Part shown: positions 8,082 to 15,194 of the stretch, one piece after another
How positions within the stretch are numbered: the first letter of the stretch is position 1
Layout: each line of letters opens with the position of its first letter
Assembly (NCBI RefSeq): GCF_030818485.1
Contig: NZ_JAUTAJ010000004.1
Location: 1,157,001-1,221,000 of the forward strand
Length of the DNA stretch: 64,000 bases
Direction of reading: 5' to 3'
DNA from: Pseudoroseomonas cervicalis
Lineage (GTDB): Bacteria > Pseudomonadota > Alphaproteobacteria > Acetobacterales > Acetobacteraceae
Position numbers and translations under genes: made by a program
The notes under the pieces: generated by a model
What the model was told of the DNA's origin: nothing
Database searches by the model: none
What the model saw: the letters and a program-made list of their open reading frames with translations, nothing else

Positions 8082-9337
8082 CCGAGCTCGCCGATCTTCC
8101 CGCCTCCGAAGCCGCGCGGCGCATCGCCGCCGGCCGCCTCTCCGCCGCCGAACTGGCCGAGGCCTGCCTGGACCGCATCGCGGCGCGGGAGGGCGAGGTC
8201 CATGCCTTCGCCGCCCATGCCCCCGATGCGGTGCGCGCGGCCGCCGCCCGGCCCCTGCCGGGTGCGCTCTCCGGCCTGCCGATCGGTGTGAAGGACGTTC
8301 TGGATACGTCTGATTTTATAACAGAATATGGCTCCCCCATCTGGGCCGGGCACCGGCCGCGCGCGGATGCCGCCGCGGTGGCCCTGGCCCGCCGCGCCGG
8401 CGCGCTGGTGATGGGCAAGACCGTCACCACCGAATTCGCCACCCGCCATCCGGGCCCGACTCGCAACCCGCATCGCCTCACCCACACCCCTGGCGGCTCC
8501 AGCCAGGGTTCGGCGGCCGGCGTCGCCGCCGGCTTCTTCCCGCTGGCCTTCGGCACGCAGACCGCGGGCTCGGTGCTGCGCCCGGCCGCCTATTGCGGCG
8601 TCACCGGCTTCAAGCCGAGCTTCGGCCTGATCCACCGCGCCGGCATGAAGGTGATGAGCGAGAGCCTGGACACGATCGGCGTGTTCGGCCGCCGCGCCGG
8701 CGATTGCGCGCTCTTCGCCGGGGCGCTGACCGGGCTGGACCTGTCGCGCCCGGCGGAGCGCGCGCCGCGCATCGCCTTCTGCCCCGGCCCGGCCGAGGCG
8801 AAGCTCAGCCCCGAGACCACCGCCCTGCTGCAGCGGGTGGCCGATTCCTGCGCCGCCGCCGGCGCGGTGGTGGTCGAATGGAGCCTGCCCGCCGCGCTGC
8901 GCGAGGCCGATGCGGTGCATGGGCTGGTGATGAATGGCGAGACGGCGCAGTCGCTCGCCTGGGAGCGCGACGCCGCCCGCGGAAAGATCTCGGCCGTGCT
9001 GAACGAGCGGCTGGACTGGGCCGAGACGCATGATGCCGCGGCGCTGGTCGAGGGCCGCGCCACCTTCGCCCGCGCCCGGGCTGCCTTCGCCGCCGCCATG
9101 GAAGGTTATGACCTGCTGCTGACCGCCGCCGCGCCGGGCGAGGCGCCGGAAGGCATCGAATCCACCGGCGAGCCCGCCTGCAACGCGCTGTGGACGGCGC
9201 TGCACGGCCCCTGCATCAGCCTGCCCGCCGGCACCGGGCCGACCGGCCTGCCGCTCGGCATCCAGCTCGCCGCGCCCTTCGGCCAGGATGCCGCGCTGCT
9301 GGGCTGGGCCGGCTGGGTGGAGCGCCGCCTCGGCTGA
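8078..9337 (+). CDS. Amidase-signature-family hydrolase
   Basis: A 419-residue amidase of the Ser-cisSer-Lys class. K72 lies in LPIGVKDVLDTSD, the cis-Ser S141 in TPGGSSQGSAAG, and the nucleophile S165 in GTQTAGSVLRPA; the spacings (69 and 24) match those of the known family triad. Such enzymes hydrolyse amides or ureido bonds in the cytoplasm; GatA-type transamidation is unlikely because no gatB or gatC is nearby. The short length fits the allophanate-hydrolase/mandelamide type. Translation is coupled to the upstream carrier. A short TA-rich patch (GATTTTATAAC) near codon 80 stands out from the high-GC context but does not break the frame. Confidence 0.9.
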   Translation: MTELADLPASEAARRIAAGRLSAAELAEACLDRIAAREGEVHAFAAHAPDAVRAAAARPLPGALSGLPIGVKDVLDTSDFITEYGSPIWAGHRPRADAAAVALARRAGALVMGKTVTTEFATRHPGPTRNPHRLTHTPGGSSQGSAAGVAAGFFPLAFGTQTAGSVLRPAAYCGVTGFKPSFGLIHRAGMKVMSESLDTIGVFGRRAGDCALFAGALTGLDLSRPAERAPRIAFCPGPAEAKLSPETTALLQRVADSCAAAGAVVVEWSLPAALREADAVHGLVMNGETAQSLAWERDAARGKISAVLNERLDWAETHDAAALVEGRATFARARAAFAAAMEGYDLLLTAAAPGEAPEGIESTGEPACNALWTALHGPCISLPAGTGPTGLPLGIQLAAPFGQDAALLGWAGWVERRLG

Positions 9338-9361
9338 GGCGGCCGCCGCATGTCTTCCGCT

Positions 9362-10231
9362 TCAGCGGTCGAAGCGGAAGACGTGCAGCATGAACCACTG
9401 CTCCAGATGGGCGTGGATGGTGCGCTCGGCGAAATCCTCCAGCGCCGCGACATCCTGGGCCAGCTCGCCGCTCATGCGCAGCGGGGGCAGGAAATGCGTG
9501 GTGAAGCGCGCCCCCTCCCCGCGCAGCGTGTAGGCCGGCACCACCGGCAGCCCGGCCCGCGCCGCCAGCCGCGCCGCCAGCGCCAGATTGCCGCCCGGCC
9601 CCGGCGGCCGGCCGAAGCGCGGCGCGTTCACCCGCCCGCCCTTGTACTCGTCGAGAAAGATGCCGACGATCTCGCCCTGCTCCAGCACCCGCATCGCCTG
9701 GCGCGGCGCCATCACCGAGGCCAGGATGGCGTCATTGCCGCTCTGCTGCCGCGCCCGCCGGGCGATGCGGTGCTGCACCGGGCTGGAGGGCGGCTGGTAG
9801 ATGCTGCGGCCGCGCAGGCCCAGGGCGGGGATGACGGCGTTCATCGCCTCCCAATTGCCCAGATGCAGCAGGGCCAGCACGAAATTCCCGCCGGGGATGT
9901 TCTCCCGGCCCTGCACGGCGATGCGCCCTTCCCGCCAGAGCCGGCCCATGCAGGCGAATTCCGCCATGGCGCGGCCGACGCCGATGAAGTTGCGCAGCGC
10001 CATGGCGCGCCGCTCCGCCTCCGGCAGATCCGGGCGCAGCCGCGCCAGCGCCGCCTCGGCCCGCTCCAGCTTGGCGCGGTGGCGGCCGGCGGCGCCGCGC
10101 CGCGCCAGCGCCGCGCCGATATCGGACACCATCGGCGTGGGCAGGTGGCGCATCGCCTCGTGCAGGGCCAGGTCGCGCGCCCCGTCCAGCCAGCGCCGCA
10201 GCCGCTGGCCCAGCGGCGCGGCCTCAGCCAT
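9362..10231 (-). CDS. LpxL/HtrB-like acyltransferase
   Basis: This 289-residue protein belongs to the lysophospholipid/lipid A acyltransferase group. The catalytic H-x4-E motif is HLGNWE near residue 123, followed by YQPPSSPVQHRIARRARQQSG and the late motif VGIFLDEYKGG. Family members transfer acyl chains to lipid A precursors or other membrane lipids at the inner face of the inner membrane. It lacks an obvious strong N-terminal membrane anchor. The start overlaps the end of the cytochrome P450 gene by eight bases, so the pair is translated together. This suggests a joint role in making or modifying a fatty-acyl product rather than general lipid A synthesis. Confidence 0.85.
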   Translation of the reverse strand: MAEAAPLGQRLRRWLDGARDLALHEAMRHLPTPMVSDIGAALARRGAAGRHRAKLERAEAALARLRPDLPEAERRAMALRNFIGVGRAMAEFACMGRLWREGRIAVQGRENIPGGNFVLALLHLGNWEAMNAVIPALGLRGRSIYQPPSSPVQHRIARRARQQSGNDAILASVMAPRQAMRVLEQGEIVGIFLDEYKGGRVNAPRFGRPPGPGGNLALAARLAARAGLPVVPAYTLRGEGARFTTHFLPPLRMSGELAQDVAALEDFAERTIHAHLEQWFMLHVFRFDR

Positions 10232-11774
10232 GCCGCCTCTCCAGCAGCATGGGCAGCGTCTCGCCCGGCCGCAGCGTCAGCCGGCACACCGGATAGACCA
10301 CCGCCCCCGGCGCCAGGCGCGGCGTGACGGCGCGCGCCAGCGTCGCCAGGCAAAGCACCGCCTCGGTCAGGCCGAAGGCGGCGCCGGTGCAGACGCGCGG
10401 GCCGATGGCGAAGGGGATCCAGGTGTAGCGCGGCTTGCTGGCCGCCTCGCCGCCCGGCAGGAAGCGTTCCGGCCAGAAGGCATCCGGCTCCTGCCAGAGC
10501 AGCCTGTGCCGGTGCAGCAGCCAGGGCACCGCCAGCACCAGGGAGCCCTTGCGGACATGGCGGCCGCCGATCTCGCCCTCCGTCACCGCCTCCCGCGCCA
10601 GCAGCGGCACGGGCGGGTAGAGGCGCAGCGTCTCCTCCACCACGGCGCGGGTATAGGGCAGCCGCGCCATGTCGGCGAAGCGGGCGGGGCCGTCCAGCGC
10701 ATCGGCCTCCGCCTGCAGCCGCGCCAGCACCGCCGGCGACTGGCTGAGCAGGTACCAGGCCCAGGCCAGGGTGTTGGCCGTGGTTTCATGCCCGGCCATG
10801 AACAGCACCGCCGCCTCGTTGCGGAAGGCAGCCTTGTCCATGCGCCGGCCGGTGCGCGGGTGCACGCCCTCGGCCATGGTGCGGATCAGGCTGGCCTCGC
10901 CACCGGCCGCGCCATCCAGGATGTCCCCGATCAGCCGGTCCAGCACGCGCTGGATGCGCCGGCCGGCGCGGCGCGCCCGCAAGGGCTGCCAGCGCGGCAC
11001 CCAGTCCGGCAGGCCGAGCAGCGAGAGCAGGTCGGTCTGCCCGACCACCCGCTGATACTCGGCGAAGGCGCCGACCACGGTGGCGGCGGCGCTGCCGCCG
11101 AGCTGCCGGCCGAAGATGGTGCGGCAGATGATCTCGGCGGTCAGGTGGCCCATCTCGGCCAGCATGTCGATCGGCTGGCCCGCCGGATGGGACAGCCAGG
11201 CGCTGGCGCGCTCGGCGGCGGCCTCGGTGATCGGCGGCGTCAGCGCCGCCAGGCGCGAGACATGGGTGACCGGCGCCACCACCCGCCGCCGCTCCTTCCA
11301 CAGCGCTCCGTCGCTGATGAACAGCCCATCCCCCAGCAGCGGCCGCAGCGCGTGGCGCATCTGCGGCGATTTCCGCTCGAAGGCGGCGGGCTGGTCGACA
11401 AAGGCCTGCTGCACCGTCTCCGGGCTGTTGCAGATGTAGATGTCGCGCATCAGCACGCGGCGATGGATGAAGCTGCGCTCGAAGCTGGGCTGCGGCCAGA
11501 TGTCGAGGAAGGAGCGGCGCAGCGTGCGCAGCAATTGTGGCAACGGCGCCAGGCGGGGCGGGCGCGGTGGATGCGGCGGCACGAAGGCCGGGCCGGCCGG
11601 CAGCAGCGCCGGCGGGGGCGGGTTCCGCAGCGCCGCGGCCGCGGCCGCGTCGGCGGCGGCCGCGAGCGCGGCGAGCACCGCCTCGGCACCGTCCTGCGCC
11701 GCGCCGGCGCCGGGCGGGTCCGACCGCTGCAGCGCCGGGTCGAGCTTGGCCTCGCGCATGCTGCCCCGCTTCAT
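10224..11774 (-). CDS. Cytochrome P450
   Basis: A 516-residue P450 with all core motifs: the I-helix AGHETTANT, the K-helix EETLRLYPP (ExxR), and the heme loop FAIGPRVCTG with ligand C462. The first ~75 residues are Ala/Pro rich and lie outside the P450 fold. ATG 11759 (MREAKLDP) is a second possible start. The sequence resembles the CYP102/CYP4-like fatty-acid hydroxylase clade (PERFLPGGE, RYTWIPFAIGPR). A redox partner is not encoded nearby. It is followed, with an eight-base overlap, by an acyltransferase gene. Hydroxylation of a fatty acid or acylated lipid is the best inference; the substrate is untested. Confidence 0.92.
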   Translation of the reverse strand: MKRGSMREAKLDPALQRSDPPGAGAAQDGAEAVLAALAAAADAAAAAALRNPPPPALLPAGPAFVPPHPPRPPRLAPLPQLLRTLRRSFLDIWPQPSFERSFIHRRVLMRDIYICNSPETVQQAFVDQPAAFERKSPQMRHALRPLLGDGLFISDGALWKERRRVVAPVTHVSRLAALTPPITEAAAERASAWLSHPAGQPIDMLAEMGHLTAEIICRTIFGRQLGGSAAATVVGAFAEYQRVVGQTDLLSLLGLPDWVPRWQPLRARRAGRRIQRVLDRLIGDILDGAAGGEASLIRTMAEGVHPRTGRRMDKAAFRNEAAVLFMAGHETTANTLAWAWYLLSQSPAVLARLQAEADALDGPARFADMARLPYTRAVVEETLRLYPPVPLLAREAVTEGEIGGRHVRKGSLVLAVPWLLHRHRLLWQEPDAFWPERFLPGGEAASKPRYTWIPFAIGPRVCTGAAFGLTEAVLCLATLARAVTPRLAPGAVVYPVCRLTLRPGETLPMLLERRHG

Positions 11775-11832
11775 TGCAAAGGTGATCTATACACCCCTGC
11801 AACGTCGCGGTCATCTTCGCGCGAGAGCGCCC

Positions 11833-12891
11833 TTACGCGGCGGTCAGCACCACCCGGCCATTCACCTTGCCGTCCTTCAGCCGGTTCAGCACGTTGTTCA
11901 CCTCCGACGCCGGCACGGTGCTGACCGGCAGCGGCGAGAGCTTGCCCTGCTGGGCCAGCGCCACCACCTCGCGCAACTCCTGCGGATTGCCGACATAGGA
12001 GCCGCGCACGGTCAGCGCCTTGGTGGCCATCACCGGCAGCGGCACCGTCAGCTCGCCGCCGAACAGCCCGACCTGGATCAGCTTGCCGCCCTTGATCAGC
12101 GCGTCGAAGGCGAAGCGCGCCGTGGCGGTGCCGTTCACCAGGTCGATCACCGCCTCGACCGGGCCGCCGCAGGTCTCGACCAGCCGCGCCGTGGTGTCCT
12201 CGCCGCCGGCCTGCACCACATCGCTGGCGCCGGCGCGCTTCGCCGCCTCCAGCTTCTCGGCCGAGATGTCGACCACGACGATGCGCCTGTGGCCGAGCGC
12301 CTTCAGCACCTCGATCGCGTTCAGGCCGAGGCCGCCCGCGCCCACGACGACCACCGGCGCCTCGGGCGGCAGCGGCATCACCTTGCGGATGGCGGAATAG
12401 ACGGTGATGCCCGAGCAGGCATAGGTGGCGGCGACCGCCGGGTCGAGCCCGTCAAAAGCCACCAGATGCTTCGGGCTGCGCGCCATCACATGGGTGGCGT
12501 AGCCGCCATTCTGGAACACGCCCAGGCTGCGCGCGGCGACCGCGCACATATTGTCCTCGCCCGCCTGGCAGCGCGCGCATTTGCCGCAGCCGAGCCAGGG
12601 GAAGACGATGCGGGTGTCGCCCACCGCGACGCCCTTGGCCTCGGGGCCGAGCTTCACCACGCGGCCGACGATCTCATGCCCCATGGCCAGCGGCAGCACC
12701 ACGCCGCGATCCTTCAGCGACATCTTGCCGCGGCTGCCGAGATCGTAGCTGCCTTCCCAGATATGCAGGTCGGAATGGCAGACGCCGCAATGCGTCACCT
12801 CCAGCAGCACCTCCTCGCCGGTCGGCTCGCCCATCGGCAGCTCGATATTCTCCAGCGGCGCGCCGCATTCGACCACAGCCCAACCACGCAT
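11833..12891 (-). CDS. Zinc-dependent alcohol dehydrogenase
   Basis: A 352-residue medium-chain dehydrogenase. Catalytic-zinc ligands are C38 (GVCHSD) and H72 (MGHE). The structural-zinc loop is CGKCARCQAGEDNMC, and the NAD-binding motif is VVVVGAGGLGLNAIEVLKALG. Such enzymes interconvert alcohols and aldehydes or ketones with NAD(P). The insert EGSYDLGSRGKMSLKDRG between the zinc ligands resembles an alcohol dehydrogenase subgroup found in acetic-acid-type bacteria. It is a single gene; the 60 bases between it and the P450 gene leave room for a separate P450 promoter. A composite palindromic element lies upstream of its start. Confidence 0.92.
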   Translation of the reverse strand: MRGWAVVECGAPLENIELPMGEPTGEEVLLEVTHCGVCHSDLHIWEGSYDLGSRGKMSLKDRGVVLPLAMGHEIVGRVVKLGPEAKGVAVGDTRIVFPWLGCGKCARCQAGEDNMCAVAARSLGVFQNGGYATHVMARSPKHLVAFDGLDPAVAATYACSGITVYSAIRKVMPLPPEAPVVVVGAGGLGLNAIEVLKALGHRRIVVVDISAEKLEAAKRAGASDVVQAGGEDTTARLVETCGGPVEAVIDLVNGTATARFAFDALIKGGKLIQVGLFGGELTVPLPVMATKALTVRGSYVGNPQELREVVALAQQGKLSPLPVSTVPASEVNNVLNRLKDGKVNGRVVLTAA

Positions 12892-12974
12892 CGGGTTTCT
12901 CCCCTTTCTTGGACGCGGAAATGGGAGACCCGAAGGGCGGCGGGGTCAAGGGGGATAGGAAGGGAGGGAAAGAC

Positions 12975-13081
12975 GTTCTTTTTTGCAAAAAAGAACCAAA
13001 AAACTTCTGTCACTTGGCGTCCCACCTCGGGCCTGAGGCGGGACGCCAGACTGGAAGAAGACTTCTTTTTCTGCAGAAAAA
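12975..13081. repeat. Composite triple-palindrome element in the TelA/ADH intergenic gap
   Basis: Three palindromes lie in a row. At 12975-12996 there is a perfect 22-base one, GTTCTTTTTTGCAAAAAAGAAC. At 13015-13048 is a hairpin with arms TGGCGTCCC/GGGACGCCA and an inner CCTC/GAGG stem. At 13066-13081 there is TTTTTCTGCAGAAAAA. The two AT-rich flanks look like imperfect inverted copies of each other. The last palindrome begins five bases past the TelA stop and can act as its terminator. The whole resembles a mobile or repeated intergenic element. Confidence 0.6.
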
Positions 13082-13085
13082 AAAC

Positions 13086-14189
13086 TTAAGTCTTTGCTGA
13101 CGGCTTGGAGGCCGACAGCGCCCGGCGGATCTCCGCCTCCGCCCTGGCCAGCTCCTCGGTCGCCTGGCGCCGCGTGGCGCGGCCCTCCTCGGCGATGCGC
13201 AGACTGTCCTCCAGCGTCGCCACCAGCGCCGCATTGGCCTGCTTCACCGCCGCCAGATCGAACACGCCGCGCTCCAGCTCCACCCGCGCCTCGGCATTGC
13301 CCTGGCGCAGCGTCTCGGCATTCGCGGTCAGCAGCTGGTTGGTCAGGTCGGTGGCGGCACGCACGGCGGCGCCGGCCTCGCGCATGTTCTGGATGGCCAG
13401 CGCCTGGGCCAGCTGGGTGCGCCACAGCGGCACGGTGTTGGCCAGCACCGAATGGATCTTCGCCGCCAGCGCCTTGTCATTCTCCTGGATCAGCCGCAGC
13501 CCGGGCAGCGACTGCATCGCCACCTGCCGCGTCAGCCGCAGATCATGCACCCGCCGGTCCAGCTCGTCCCGCGCCGCGCGCAGATCGCGCAGGCGCTGCG
13601 GCGCCAGCGGGTCGGCGGCATCCGCCGCGGCGCGCTCGGCGGCCGGGATCGCCTCGGCATCGGTGCGGGCCAGCACCGCCTCGCCGGCGGCGATGTGCTC
13701 GGCCAGCGCATGGAACCAGTCCAGCGTCGCGCCATAGAGCCGCTCCAGCCGCTCCACATCCTCGAGCAGCCGGGTGCGATGGCCGTCCAGCCGGTCGCCG
13801 ATCGCCTCGATCTGGCCGCGCACCGTCTCGTAGCGCTGCATGATGGCGACCGCCTCGGCCTTGCCGCGCTGGAACAGGCGCCCGAGCCAGGAGGGTTTCT
13901 CGCCGAGCTGCGTCACGTCGAAGCCGCGCAGCGTCGAGAGCAGGCCGGAGAGCGCATCCCCCGCCTCCCCCGTCGCCTGGTTGCGCGCGGCGCCGAGCAT
14001 GGCATCCGCCGCGGCGGCGGCGCGGTTCTGCGCCTCCGCCCCGAAGCGCAGGATGGTGCCGGGGTCGGCCAGGTCGATGGCGGCGGCCAGCGCCTCCACC
14101 CGCTCCGGCGCGATCGGGGTGCTGGGCGCGGCAGCCTGCGGGCTGCCCGGAACCGGACGCTGGGTGTCGCGGGTCATCTCGCCGCTCAT
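13086..14189 (-). CDS. Toxic anion resistance protein, TelA family
   Basis: A 367-residue, almost wholly helical cytoplasmic protein of the TelA/KlaA family, with long coiled-coil segments. The family core is visible in LRGFDVTQLGEKPSWLGRLF, LIQENDKALAAKIHSVL and VPLWRTQLAQALAIQNMREA. TelA was named for tellurite resistance, and homologues affect envelope stress and antibiotic tolerance; the biochemical role remains unclear. The start overlaps the upstream XpaC-like gene by ATGA, making a three-gene coupled operon. Composition matches the surrounding chromosome, so recent transfer is not indicated. Confidence 0.9.
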   Translation of the reverse strand: MSGEMTRDTQRPVPGSPQAAAPSTPIAPERVEALAAAIDLADPGTILRFGAEAQNRAAAAADAMLGAARNQATGEAGDALSGLLSTLRGFDVTQLGEKPSWLGRLFQRGKAEAVAIMQRYETVRGQIEAIGDRLDGHRTRLLEDVERLERLYGATLDWFHALAEHIAAGEAVLARTDAEAIPAAERAAADAADPLAPQRLRDLRAARDELDRRVHDLRLTRQVAMQSLPGLRLIQENDKALAAKIHSVLANTVPLWRTQLAQALAIQNMREAGAAVRAATDLTNQLLTANAETLRQGNAEARVELERGVFDLAAVKQANAALVATLEDSLRIAEEGRATRRQATEELARAEAEIRRALSASKPSAKT

Positions 14190-14917
14190 GCTGCATAGCC
14201 CTCCTGGCGCAGCCGCTCGGCCAGCACCTTCACCTGGATCTCCAGCGCCTCGGTCTCCGCGGCGCGAAGGCGGTCGCGCATCTGGTAGCTGCCGCGCGCC
14301 ATCTCCTCGACCAGATCGGCCAGGCTCGCCGGCGGCTCGGCGCCGGCGCGCAGCCGCCCGTCGATCCGCTCCAGCCCGTCCAGCTGCAGGTTGAGGAAGC
14401 GCCGCGCCTCGGCCAGGGCGCCCGGGCGCTGCGACAGCTCGGCCAGCAGCGCGCCGAGCGCGGTGACCGCCGGGCGCAGCCGCAGATCGGCGCCCTGCAG
14501 CGCGGACAGCCGGGCGCGCGGGGCCTCCAGCAGGTCGGGCGCCGGCGGCGGCGGGTCGGCGGGCGGGACGATCTCCGGCTCCACCACCGCCGGCTCGGCA
14601 TCCTCGTAGAGCAGGCGGGTGCCGAACCAGGCCATGGCGCCGAAGACGATGGCGGCGAGCGGCGCGACCCCGGTGGACAGGCCGGCGATCAGCCCGGTGG
14701 CGACGCCGACCAGCACGGCAGCGGGGCGCAGCTTGCCGCGCCGCAGCCGGCGCACCCCGAGGCCGAGCAGCAGCAGGCCGAGCAGGATGCCGAGCAGCGC
14801 GCGCTGCTCGCCGCCGATCAGGTTGATCAGCAGCGCCGGCAGCAGCGGCAGCGCCACCAGCACCAGCATGGTGCCGCGCAGCCGGCGCAGCTCCCGCAGC
14901 AGGGGCTCGACCGGCAT
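14186..14917 (-). CDS. XpaC-like membrane protein (5-bromo-4-chloroindolyl phosphate hydrolysis family)
   Basis: A 243-residue protein with two or three N-terminal hydrophobic helices (MLVLVALPLLPALLINLIGG, then LLGILLGLLLLGLGV and a third), a Pro-rich linker (PPADPPPPAPDLLEAP), and a helical cytosolic domain ending in EIQVKVLAERLRQEGYAA. Architecture and its place directly before TelA match the XpaC family, which is commonly paired with TelA homologues. ATG 14917 overlaps the stop of the upstream small membrane gene as TGATG. The family name reflects an indirect phenotype; enzymatic phosphatase activity is not supported by any visible motif. Confidence 0.82.
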   Translation of the reverse strand: MPVEPLLRELRRLRGTMLVLVALPLLPALLINLIGGEQRALLGILLGLLLLGLGVRRLRRGKLRPAAVLVGVATGLIAGLSTGVAPLAAIVFGAMAWFGTRLLYEDAEPAVVEPEIVPPADPPPPAPDLLEAPRARLSALQGADLRLRPAVTALGALLAELSQRPGALAEARRFLNLQLDGLERIDGRLRAGAEPPASLADLVEEMARGSYQMRDRLRAAETEALEIQVKVLAERLRQEGYAA

Positions 14918-15075
14918 CAGTCGAACAGCTCCACCAGGGCGCGGAACAGGGCCAGCAGCGAGACCAGCCAGAGCGAGACGCCCAGCAGCGCGAAGCCGCC
15001 GAAGCGCCGCAGCGCGCCCTGCCCCGGAGGCAGCGTCACCAGCGGGCGGCGCGGAGGGGGGAAGCGAGGTTCCAT
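14917..15075 (-). CDS. Small single-span membrane protein, 52 residues
   Basis: The product starts MEPRFPPPRRPLVTLPPGQG and has one membrane helix, FALLGVSLWLVSLLALFRAL, near the C-terminus. The N-terminal half is Pro/Arg rich and likely cytosolic. Its stop overlaps the XpaC-like start by one base (TGATG), which strongly supports it being a real first gene of the XpaC-TelA operon. No known domain. A role as a partner or anchor of the XpaC-like protein is inference from position only. Confidence 0.65.
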   Translation of the reverse strand: MEPRFPPPRRPLVTLPPGQGALRRFGGFALLGVSLWLVSLLALFRALVELFD

Positions 15076-15135
15076 GCCGCAGAGATTGCCCTGAGCGGGG
15101 CGAAAAAAAAGCCGCCCCCGCAAAAACCAGGGCGC

Positions 15136-15170
15136 AAAAAAAGCGCCGGGGGCAAGGCCGCCCCCGGCGC
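15136..15170 (-). terminator. Rho-independent terminator after phoX
   Basis: Minus-strand stem of ten base pairs (GCGCCGGGGG/CCCCCGGCGC) with a loop of about eight bases, followed by seven T, 25 bases beyond the PhoX stop. Confidence 0.88.
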
Positions 15171-15194
15171 CGGGTCGGTTCCGCCGCGCGCCCG

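Noticed and set aside
8078..9337. GatA subunit of the tRNA amidotransferase
   Set aside because: The triad matches the amidase family, but gatB and gatC are absent and it is coupled to a carrier gene.
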